Positions 1 to 5,870 of a stretch of DNA of 6,847 nt are shown here, piece after piece. Positions within the stretch are counted from its first letter, which is position 1, and each line of letters opens with the position of its first letter. The stretch comes from Bauldia sp. Its GTDB lineage: Bacteria; Pseudomonadota; Alphaproteobacteria; Rhizobiales; Kaistiaceae. The stretch spans positions 1-6,847 of the forward strand of contig JAGRKY010000113.1 of assembly GCA_020442095.1 (NCBI GenBank), read 5' to 3'. Made by a program: the position numbers and the translations under genes. Below the pieces are notes generated by a model. The model saw only the letters and a list, made by a program, of their open reading frames with translations, was not told the DNA's origin and did not search any database.

Positions 1-272
1 AGCGCCTGGCTGATATGGACGGCGCCGATCACCACCAGCCGCGGCGGCGGCACGCTGACGGTGAAGAAGAGATCGCCGGCATCCTCCCGCTTCAGCATGC
101 CCGAGCTGCCGGACCGGAATCGCTTGGCGATTTCCTCTTCGAGAGGATCGCCCGCATAGCCCTCCTTCTCGAGGACGAGCCGCTCTTCCCCGGTCGTCAC
201 GTCGGTGATCAGGATCGCGGCCTCGCGCGCGTCGCGTGCCGCATTCAGTTGCTTCAGGGTATCGAGTTTCAT
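1..272 (-). CDS. XdhC family protein, N-terminal part (cut by window edge)
   Basis: Reads leftwards from an ATG at 272 and is still open at position 1; 90 complete residues are visible, starting MKLDTLKQLN. Residues 1-70 match the amino-terminal XdhC_CoxI-like region of CoxF-type proteins. At about 76-90 comes PPPRLVVIGAVHISQA, the start of the Rossmann-like XdhC_C domain, where GAVHISQ takes the place of a nucleotide-binding glycine loop. Family members of about 230-300 residues bind molybdenum cofactor and help load it, in sulfurated form, into xanthine dehydrogenase-type enzymes in the cytoplasm. The start has no clear Shine-Dalgarno sequence (GGCGGCGAA precedes the ATG), but no other start lies between it and the upstream TAG. 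It follows the small XdhC gene by 60 bp and is probably co-transcribed with it. The family call is firm; the client enzyme is unknown and the carboxyl half is not seen. Confidence 0.82.
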   Translation of the reverse strand, partial: MKLDTLKQLNAARDAREAAILITDVTTGEERLVLEKEGYAGDPLEEEIAKRFRSGSSGMLKREDAGDLFFTVSVPPPRLVVIGAVHISQA

Positions 273-332
273 TTCGCCGCCGGCCGGTTGGCTTGCTTGA
301 GTTTCGTTCTTCGTCGCCGGATCGCGGTGGCG

Positions 333-671
333 CTAGTCCAGCTTCTCGACATAGACCCGGATGCGGCCGCCGCAGGACAGGCCGACCCGCCAGGCGGTTT
401 CGTCGGCGACGCCGAATTCGAGCATGCGGGGCTTGCCGTCGGCGATCACGTCGGCGGCCTCGGCAACCACGGCGCCCTCGACGCAGCCGCCCGACACCGA
501 TCCCTCGAAATTGCCGTCGCTATCGACGACGAGGTGGCTGCCGACCGGGCGTGGCGCCGAGCCCCAGGTCTCCATCACCGTGGCGATCGCCACCTCGCGC
601 CCGGCGTTGCGCCATCCTTCGGCCGTCGCCAGGACGTCCAGCGTCCGCTCGGCTGCGGTTGCATTCTCCAT
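333..671 (-). CDS. Small XdhC_CoxI-domain protein (CoxI/XdhC-like Moco maturation factor)
   Basis: Encodes 112 residues consisting only of the XdhC_CoxI domain. Visible family motifs are TWGSAPRPVGS (35-45), GSVSGGCVEGAV (57-68) with the conserved cysteine 63, and GLSCGGRIRVYVE (97-109) with cysteine 100. It has no Rossmann XdhC_C domain; the next gene downstream carries one, so the two may work as a split pair. The family binds molybdenum cofactor and supports its insertion into xanthine dehydrogenase/CO dehydrogenase-type hydroxylases. The ATG at 671 is preferred because GGAGG lies five bases upstream (677-681). An ATG four codons earlier, at 683, overlaps that site and lacks its own; using it would give 116 residues. 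It lies 69 bp after the VWA gene, and that gap has a possible promoter. Domain identity is confident; partner and client are inferred from context. Confidence 0.88.
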   Translation of the reverse strand: MENATAAERTLDVLATAEGWRNAGREVAIATVMETWGSAPRPVGSHLVVDSDGNFEGSVSGGCVEGAVVAEAADVIADGKPRMLEFGVADETAWRVGLSCGGRIRVYVEKLD

Positions 672-676
672 CTTCG

Positions 677-681
677 CCTCC
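677..681 (-). promoter_or_regulatory. Ribosome binding site deciding the small XdhC start
   Basis: GGAGG on the minus strand, five bases before the ATG at 671. The same bases overlap the alternative ATG at 683, so this site favours the shorter protein. Confidence 0.7.
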
Positions 682-692
682 ATTCGTCAGCG

Positions 693-733
693 ATATTCCC
701 AACTGAATATAACGACGTCCGCCGAAACGCCAA
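693..733 (-). promoter_or_regulatory. Possible internal promoter with overlapping 18-bp dyad, upstream of the XdhC pair
   Basis: On the minus strand, TTGGCG (728-733) and TATATT (706-711) are separated by 16 bases. The -10 matches the sigma-70 consensus at five of six positions, the -35 at about three. A perfect inverted repeat, ATATTC-6 nt-GAATAT (693-710), covers most of the -10 and the likely start point. An AT-rich patch is unusual in this GC-rich DNA. Transcription would start near 699 and give a leader of about 28 bases. This is a sequence-only inference; the repeat could be an operator or chance. Confidence 0.4.
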
Positions 734-740
734 GGCCGGG

Positions 741-1925
741 TCAGGCGGCCCGCAGCCAGGCGCGGGGATCGGCCGCCGGCGCCGCGTCGCCGCTGAGCGC
801 CCGGCAGATATCCTCCACCGCCGCCAGCGAATGCACGGATCGCAATTCGTCGACATGGGGGAGCATCGCCCTGATGCCGCGCGCCTTTGCCTCGAAGCCC
901 TCGAAGCCAAGGAGCGGGTTCAGCCAGACCAGCCGCCGGCAGGAGCGATGCAGGCGATCCATCTGTCGCGCCAGGTCCTCGACGCCGTCGCGCTCCAGCC
1001 CGTCGGTGACCAGGAGGACGATCGCCCCCTGCCCGAGCACGCGGCGCGACCAGTGCCGGTTGAAGTCCTCCAGCGTCGACGCGATGCGGGTTCCGCCCGA
1101 CCAGTCGGCGACGGTGTCGGAACAGGCGGCAAGCGCCTCGTCGGGATCACGATAGCGAAGCTGCCGGGTGACGTTGGTGAGCCGCGTCCCGAACAGGAAG
1201 GCCGACACGCGGCGCTGCCGGCCGAGGACATGGGTGAAGTGCAGGAGCACCCGCGTATAGGGGCTCATCGATCCGGATATGTCGCAGAGCACGACGATCG
1301 GCGGGTGGACCGGCCGCGGCTGCCGGTGGCGCAGCAGGATCATGTCGCCGCCGGAACGCAGGCTCGACCGCAGCGTCCGGCGCGGATCGATCGTGCCGCC
1401 CTGCGCGGCCATCGCCCGTCGCGAGGCGACGCTGTCCTCCGGCAGGCGCAGATTCTCGATCTGCCGCTCGGCGCGCGCGATCTCGGCCGCGTCCATCTGG
1501 GCGAAGTCGCGCCGGCGCAGCGCCTCCATTTCCGAGACCGTCAGCCGGGCGTCGATCTCGACCTCGGTCCGCTTCTCGGCGCCGGGCTTATCCATGCCAC
1601 CGAGCAGCGCCTCGGCGATACGGCGGGCGGCCGGCGGCGAGCCCGGCTCGCGATCCTCGCCGTCCCCGCCCGAAGAAGCGCCTGTCTGGTCCGGCCAGCG
1701 AGTCCGCCAGAAGAGCTCGAAGGCCTGGTCGAAGATCGGGTGGTGATCGTGGCGGCTGACGAAGATCGAATGGAGGATCCAGTAGAAGTCGGCGCGCGAA
1801 CTGAACCCGGCCATTTCGACCGCCCTGATCGCATCGACGACGGCAGCGGGCCCGACCGGGAGCCCGGCGCGGCGCAGCGTGCGAGCGAAGTGGACGATGT
1901 TCGCGGCGAGCTGCCCGTCGTTCAT
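741..1925 (-). CDS. VWA domain protein of the CoxE family
   Basis: Encodes 394 residues (MNDGQLAANI start). Residues 1-75 form a helical region, 80-100 a Gly/Ser/Pro/acidic linker, 120-200 a charged helical segment, and 205-375 a von Willebrand factor A domain. The metal-ion-dependent adhesion site is intact: DISGS at 215-219, a threonine at 279 (SGGTR) and TDG at 307-309. CoxE proteins partner a MoxR/CoxD AAA+ ATPase in the cytoplasm; in Oligotropha CO dehydrogenase, CoxD and CoxE are needed to mature the Mo-Cu active site. Its ATG overlaps the TGA of the upstream ATPase gene by 4 bp (ATGA), showing translational coupling. The reading frame stays open upstream to about 2624, but that stretch only shadows the ATPase gene in another frame. 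The family is clear; whether the client is CO dehydrogenase or another molybdenum hydroxylase cannot be told here. Confidence 0.92.
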   Translation of the reverse strand: MNDGQLAANIVHFARTLRRAGLPVGPAAVVDAIRAVEMAGFSSRADFYWILHSIFVSRHDHHPIFDQAFELFWRTRWPDQTGASSGGDGEDREPGSPPAARRIAEALLGGMDKPGAEKRTEVEIDARLTVSEMEALRRRDFAQMDAAEIARAERQIENLRLPEDSVASRRAMAAQGGTIDPRRTLRSSLRSGGDMILLRHRQPRPVHPPIVVLCDISGSMSPYTRVLLHFTHVLGRQRRVSAFLFGTRLTNVTRQLRYRDPDEALAACSDTVADWSGGTRIASTLEDFNRHWSRRVLGQGAIVLLVTDGLERDGVEDLARQMDRLHRSCRRLVWLNPLLGFEGFEAKARGIRAMLPHVDELRSVHSLAAVEDICRALSGDAAPAADPRAWLRAA

Positions 1926-2830
1926 TCGGCGGCGTCCGCCCTCACCTCGGTGAGAAGCTCGCCGGCGCGCCCGGCATCGATCCGGCCGATGTCGTCCTGG
2001 TATTTGAGAAGGACGCCGAGCGTCTCGGCGATGGTCTCCGGGTCGAGGGACTTGCGGTCGAGGTCGGTCAGCGCCGTCGCCCAGTCGAGGGTCTCGGCGA
2101 CGCCCGGATTCTTGAACAGCTCCTCCTTGCGGAGCCGCTGGACGAAGGCGACGATCTCCTTCGACAGCCGCTTGTCGGCCGCCGGCACGCGGGTCCTGAC
2201 GATCTCCAGCTCGCGGGCAAAGTCCGGATAGTCGATCCAGTGGTAGAGGCAGCGCCGCTTCAGCGCGTCGTGGATCTCGCGCGTGCGGTTGGTGGTGACG
2301 ATGACGATCGGCGGATGCTCGGCGCGGATGGTGCCGAGCTCGGGGATGGTCACCTGGTTGTCGGCGAGGATCTCGAGGAGATAGGCCTCGAAGGCCTCGT
2401 CGGCGCGGTCGAGTTCGTCGATCAGCAGGATCGGCGGGCCGGCCGGGTCCGGATAGAGCGCCTGGAGCAGCGGCCGGCGGATCAGGAAGCGTTCCGAGAA
2501 GACGTCCTCGACAAGGTGCTCGCGGTCGATGTCGCCGGTCGCTTCGGCCGCGCGGATCTCGATCATCTGGGCCGCATAGTTCCACTCGTAGACGGCGCTC
2601 GCCGTATCGAGGCCCTCGTAGCACTGGAGCCGGATCAGGCGGCGTCCGAGCTGCTCCGACAGGACCTTGGCGATTTCCGTCTTGCCGACCCCGGCATCAC
2701 CTTCGAGGAACAGCGGTCGCCCCATTTTCAGCGACAGGAAGAGGACGGTGGCGAGCGCGCGGTCCGGCACGTAGCCGCCGTCGCGCAGAAGCGTCAATGT
2801 TTCATCGATACTGGTCGGGAGTTCGGTCAT
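1922..2830 (-). CDS. MoxR-family AAA+ ATPase, CoxD-like
   Basis: Encodes 302 residues. Residues 1-40 are the family lead-in (TLTLLRDGGYVPDRALA). Walker A is GDAGVGKT at 44-51, Walker B is ILLIDE at 134-139 followed by LDRAD, sensor 1 is TTN at 179-181, and the KRR at 191-193 is the likely arginine-finger region. The length and the blocks RLIRLQCYEGLD and SAVYEWNYAAQM match CoxD-type MoxR ATPases, which act as chaperones with VWA partners when molybdenum hydroxylases mature. The ATG at 2830 is preferred because homologues begin at about M-T-x-L-P; a GTG at 2869 would add 13 atypical residues. Neither start has a strong ribosome binding site; an AGGCG lies about 12 bases before the ATG. It overlaps the VWA gene by 4 bp and starts 72 bp after ETF-QO ends. 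Confidence 0.93.
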   Translation of the reverse strand: MTELPTSIDETLTLLRDGGYVPDRALATVLFLSLKMGRPLFLEGDAGVGKTEIAKVLSEQLGRRLIRLQCYEGLDTASAVYEWNYAAQMIEIRAAEATGDIDREHLVEDVFSERFLIRRPLLQALYPDPAGPPILLIDELDRADEAFEAYLLEILADNQVTIPELGTIRAEHPPIVIVTTNRTREIHDALKRRCLYHWIDYPDFARELEIVRTRVPAADKRLSKEIVAFVQRLRKEELFKNPGVAETLDWATALTDLDRKSLDPETIAETLGVLLKYQDDIGRIDAGRAGELLTEVRADAAE

Positions 2831-2883
2831 TGTCGGATTTCGCCTGGAGGGGAGCCTGCTCTCTAGCACAGGCCGGCAAGGCA

Positions 2884-2899
2884 GCGAAACGACCTTCGC
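2884..2899 (-). other. Small hairpin just after the ETF-QO stop
   Basis: GCGAA and TTCGC form a perfect five-pair stem around a six-base loop, directly after the ETF-QO stop on the minus strand. No run of T follows, so it is not a convincing intrinsic terminator. It could be a weak attenuator, an mRNA-end stabiliser or chance. A second imperfect stem (GCCTG/CAGGC, 2854-2873) lies in the same gap. Confidence 0.3.
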
Positions 2900-2902
2900 C
2901 GT

Positions 2903-4567
2903 TCACATCCCGCGGTAATTCGGCCCGCCGCCGCCTTCCGGCGGCACCCAATCGATGTTCTGATTGGGGTCCTTGATGTCGCAAGTCTTGCAGTGAATGC
3001 AATTGGTTGCGTTGATCTGATAACGAAGCGATTCACCTTCGCCGACCCATTCATAGACGCCGGCCGGACAGTAGCGGGCGGATGGTCCATCGAAGATGTC
3101 GTGCTCGGAGGTCTTCTGCAGGGCCATGTCGCGGACCCGGAGATGCGGCGGCTGGTCCTCGTCGTGGCTGACGCCGGCAACGAAGATCGACGACGCCCGG
3201 TCGTAGGTCAGGGTTCCGTCCGGTCTCTCATAGTCGAGCGCCCTCTCCTTCGCCGCCGCATGGGTCGCGGCGTAGTCGGGCTTGCCATGGCCCATGGTGC
3301 CGAAGAGCGAGAGGCCGATCGTGTTCAGCCACATGTCGAGGCCGCCGAGCGCGATGCCGCCGAGCGTCCCGAGCTTCGACCAGAGCGGCTTGACGTTGCG
3401 AACCGGGCGGAGATCCCGGCCGATCGCCGAGCCCCGCCAGGCCTCCTCGTAGGCGGTCAACTCGTCATGGGCGCGGCCGTCGCCGAGCGCCGCCGCGGCG
3501 TGCTCGGCGGCGAGCATGCCGGAGAGGATGGCGTTGTGGCTGCCCTTGATGCGCATGCGCGGCACGTTGACGAAGCCGGCGGCACAGCCGAGCAGCGCGC
3601 CACCGGGGAAGACGAGCTTCGGCACCGACTGCCAGCCGCCTTCGGTGATCGCCCGCGCGCCGTAGGAGAGCCGCTCGCCGCCATCGAGGACCGCACGGAT
3701 GGCGGGATGGGTCTTGAACTGCTGGAAGACGCCGAAGGGCGAGAGATGCGGATTGGCGTAGTTGAGGTGGACGACGAAGCCGACCGCCACGAGGTTGTCG
3801 CCGTAGTGGTAGAGGAAGGAGCCGCCGCCGGTGCGGTTGTCGAGCGGCCAGCCGAAGGAATGCTGGACGAGCCCCGGCTTGTGGTTCTCCGGCAGGACCC
3901 GCCAAAGCTCCTTGATGCCGAGGCCGTATTTCTGCGGCTCGCAATCCCGGTCGAGTCCGAAGCGGGCGATCAACTGCTTGGCAAGCGAGCCCCGCGCGCC
4001 CTCCGCGATCAGGGTGTAGCTGGCCCTCAGCTCCATGCCGCGCTGGAACGACGGCTTCGGCGCGCCGTCCCGACCGATCCCCATGTCGCCGGTCGCGACC
4101 CCGACGACCGCGCCGTCCGCGTCGGTGAGGAATTCGGTCGCGGCAAAGCCAGGGAATATCTCGACGCCGGCCGCTTCCGCCTTTTCGGCGAGCCAGCGGC
4201 AGACCTCGCCGAGCGAGGCGATGTAGTTGCGGTGATTGTTCATCAGCGGCGGCATCAGCCAGTTGGGGAGCCGGACCGTCCCTGCCGGCCCCATCCACAG
4301 GAAGCGGTCGGCCAGCACCGGCTGCGTCAGCGGGTGCTCCTCCTCCCGCCATTCCGGCAGCAGGCGGTCGAGGCCGGCCGGGTCGATCACCGCACCGGAG
4401 AGGATATGCGCGCCGACCTCGGAGCCCTTCTCGAGCACCACCACCGAGAGGTCCGGCGCCACCTGCTTCAGGCGGATCGCCGCGGCGAGCCCGGCCGGCC
4501 CGGCACCGACGATGACCACGTCGAAATCCATCGACTCGCGCGGCGGAAGATCGCTTTCCTCGCTCAT
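2903..4567 (-). CDS. Electron transfer flavoprotein-ubiquinone oxidoreductase (ETF-QO)
   Basis: A full-length protein of 554 residues. It takes electrons from reduced ETF, fed by acyl-CoA and other flavin dehydrogenases, and reduces ubiquinone at the inner face of the cytoplasmic membrane. The FAD-binding motif VVIVGAGPAGLAAA is at 17-30. The quinone/FAD domain block GCAAGFVNVPR is at 327-337. The carboxyl-terminal 4Fe-4S cluster is ligated by C500 (YCPAGVYE) and C523, C526 and C529 (NCIHCKTCDIKDP). Other family blocks are QKYGLGIKELW (212-222) and SEHDIFDGPSARYC (487-500). The start at 4567 is the first ATG after an in-frame stop and fits homologues, but its GGGAGG is only one base away; a second ATG at 4531 (M13) also fits. 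It shares a divergent promoter region with the dehydrogenase gene and may read through into the CoxD-like gene. A two-residue insertion follows residue 337. Confidence 0.97.
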   Translation of the reverse strand: MSEESDLPPRESMDFDVVIVGAGPAGLAAAIRLKQVAPDLSVVVLEKGSEVGAHILSGAVIDPAGLDRLLPEWREEEHPLTQPVLADRFLWMGPAGTVRLPNWLMPPLMNNHRNYIASLGEVCRWLAEKAEAAGVEIFPGFAATEFLTDADGAVVGVATGDMGIGRDGAPKPSFQRGMELRASYTLIAEGARGSLAKQLIARFGLDRDCEPQKYGLGIKELWRVLPENHKPGLVQHSFGWPLDNRTGGGSFLYHYGDNLVAVGFVVHLNYANPHLSPFGVFQQFKTHPAIRAVLDGGERLSYGARAITEGGWQSVPKLVFPGGALLGCAAGFVNVPRMRIKGSHNAILSGMLAAEHAAAALGDGRAHDELTAYEEAWRGSAIGRDLRPVRNVKPLWSKLGTLGGIALGGLDMWLNTIGLSLFGTMGHGKPDYAATHAAAKERALDYERPDGTLTYDRASSIFVAGVSHDEDQPPHLRVRDMALQKTSEHDIFDGPSARYCPAGVYEWVGEGESLRYQINATNCIHCKTCDIKDPNQNIDWVPPEGGGGPNYRGM

Positions 4568-4673
4568 GCCTCCCGTCTTGTCACGCGGCGGGCCGAAATG
4601 CCAGTAAGCTGACGTCGGACGAAAGACACAAAAACATCACCGGCCGCATGGCCGGACAAAGGGAGGACGGCGC
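4568..4673. promoter_or_regulatory. Divergent intergenic region between ETF-QO and the tartrate/malate dehydrogenase
   Basis: These 106 bp must hold promoters for both directions. They include an A-rich stretch (4621-4636). A stem-loop or dyad, CCGGCC-GCAT-GGCCGG, lies at 4640-4655. For the leftward gene a weak pair TTGTCC (4654-4659) and TGTTTT (4631-4636) with a 17-bp spacer would place the dyad between the elements. For the rightward gene TTGTCA (4578-4583) is a -35 candidate, but no good -10 follows. No known regulator motif is recognised. The region's role is certain from layout; the individual elements are weak guesses. Confidence 0.55.
4661..4666 (+). promoter_or_regulatory. Ribosome binding site supporting a GTG start
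   Basis: GGGAGG lies seven bases before the GTG at 4674. It decides that GTG as the start of the dehydrogenase; the nearby ATG at 4648 is in another frame and lies upstream of this site. Confidence 0.75.
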
Positions 4674-5750
4674 GTGCGCCAATACAGGATCGCAGCCATT
4701 CCGGGCGACGGGATCGGAACCGAGGTGGTTCCGGCCGGCCTGCGCGTGCTCGAAGCGCTCGCCCTGCGCGCCGGCGATTTCGAGGTGGTCGCGACGACCC
4801 TGCCCTGGGGCTCGGACCATTATCGCCAGACCGGCAGGATGATGCCCGACGACGGGCTCGACCGGATCCGCGACCTCGACGCGATCCTGTTCGGGGCGGT
4901 TGGCGATCCCGGCATTCCGGACGACGTCACGCTTTGGGGTCTCAGGCTCAGGATCTGCCAGGGCTTAGACCAGTATGCCAACGTCCGGCCGGCCCGGGTC
5001 CTGCCCGGCCTGGTCAGCCCCCTCGCCGGCGTCGGACCCGACGATCTCGACTGGGTCATCGTCCGCGAGAACAGCGAGGGCGAATATTCCGGCGTCGGTG
5101 GCCGCACCCATCGCGGCCAACCCGAAGAGGTCGGCACCGAGGTGGCGATGTTCACCCGGCACGGGGTGGAGCGGATCATGCGGTTCGCCTTCGAGCTGGC
5201 GCGGTCGCGGCCGCGGAAGCAGCTCACCGTCGTCACCAAGTCGAACGCCCAGCGCCACGGCATGGTCCTGTGGGACGAGGTCGCGGCGGAGGTCGCCAGG
5301 GCCTATCCGGACGTCACCACCGACAAGATGCTCGTCGACGCGATGACGGTGCGCATGGTGCGCGATCCGAGGAGCATCGACGTCGTCGTCGCCACCAACC
5401 TCCATGCCGACATCCTCAGCGACCTCGCGGCTGCTCTCGCCGGCAGCATCGGCATCGCGCCGACCGCCAATCTCGATCCCGAGCGGCGGTTTCCCTCGAT
5501 GTTCGAGCCGATCCATGGGGCCGCCTTCGACATCGCCGGCAAGGGCGTCGCCAATCCGCTCGGCACCTTCTGGAGCATGGTGATGATGCTCGACCATCTC
5601 GGCGAGCCGACCGCCGCCCGCCGGCTGATGCTGGCGATTGAGGCGGTGACCCGCGCCGGCGACGCGCTGCCGGGCGATCTCGGAGGAAACGCCACTACCG
5701 AACAGGTCACCGACGCGGTCATCGACGCGATCCGGGGTGCGAATGCCTGA
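4674..5750 (+). CDS. ttuC: Tartrate dehydrogenase/D-malate dehydrogenase-type beta-decarboxylating dehydrogenase
   Basis: A complete 358-residue member of the isocitrate/isopropylmalate dehydrogenase superfamily, closest in pattern to TtuC/DmlA. Such enzymes use NAD with Mn2+ and K+ to oxidise tartrate to oxaloglycolate and to decarboxylate D-malate to pyruvate; they are cytoplasmic. Motifs: IPGDGIG at 9-15, LWGLRLRICQGLDQYANVRP (88-106, substrate arginines), VRENSEGEYSG at 130-140, TKSN at 188-191 with the catalytic lysine 189, metal-binding aspartates D222 (VDAMTV), D246 and D250 (NLHADILSD), and EPIHGAAFDIAGKGVANP at 278-295. DLGGNATTEQV near the end is typical of tartrate dehydrogenases and less so of LeuB. 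It starts at GTG with a strong ribosome binding site. No tartrate transporter or hydroxypyruvate reductase is adjacent, so tartrate, D-malate or isopropylmalate-like substrates all remain possible. Confidence 0.9.
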   Translation: MRQYRIAAIPGDGIGTEVVPAGLRVLEALALRAGDFEVVATTLPWGSDHYRQTGRMMPDDGLDRIRDLDAILFGAVGDPGIPDDVTLWGLRLRICQGLDQYANVRPARVLPGLVSPLAGVGPDDLDWVIVRENSEGEYSGVGGRTHRGQPEEVGTEVAMFTRHGVERIMRFAFELARSRPRKQLTVVTKSNAQRHGMVLWDEVAAEVARAYPDVTTDKMLVDAMTVRMVRDPRSIDVVVATNLHADILSDLAAALAGSIGIAPTANLDPERRFPSMFEPIHGAAFDIAGKGVANPLGTFWSMVMMLDHLGEPTAARRLMLAIEAVTRAGDALPGDLGGNATTEQVTDAVIDAIRGANA

Positions 5751-5775
5751 CCTCTCCGGCCGGCCGCGATGACGT

Positions 5776-5804
5776 TTGCACCCTGATAACGATTGCGGTG
5801 TCAT
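5776..5804 (+). promoter_or_regulatory. Possible promoter for the serine hydrolase gene
   Basis: TTGCAC (5776-5781) and TGTCAT (5799-5804) are spaced by 17 bp and match the sigma-70 consensus at three and four of six positions. They lie in the 120-bp gap after ttuC, which has no clear terminator. The hydrolase therefore has room for its own promoter, though read-through from ttuC is also possible. Confidence 0.35.
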
Positions 5805-5870
5805 TTCGTTCGGCGAAGGATGGCCGATACTAGGTCCGGCCCATCCAGCGGAACTTGCAAGGAGGCAGCA

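Noticed and set aside
15..2231. A 738-codon plus-strand open frame opposite the XdhC, VWA and ATPase genes
   Set aside because: It is antisense to four genes with clear family motifs. Its translation is rich in Arg, Ala and Gly with no recognisable domain, as expected of a GC-rich shadow frame.
1926..2624. Upstream extension of the VWA reading frame giving a 627-residue protein
   Set aside because: The extra part is an Arg/Pro-rich frame-shifted shadow of the AAA+ ATPase; the ATGA overlap at 1922-1925 gives the true start.
2854..2873. Imperfect hairpin GCCTG/CAGGC as a terminator after ETF-QO
   Set aside because: Only five or six pairs with an eight-base loop and no T-run; not enough for an intrinsic terminator.
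2993..4612. A 539-codon plus-strand open frame opposite ETF-QO
   Set aside because: It mirrors the complete ETF-QO gene codon for codon and has no domain motif.
4648..4842. Small plus-strand frame beginning at the ATG at 4648
   Set aside because: It overlaps the start of ttuC in another frame, and the GGGAGG at 4661-4666 serves the GTG at 4674.
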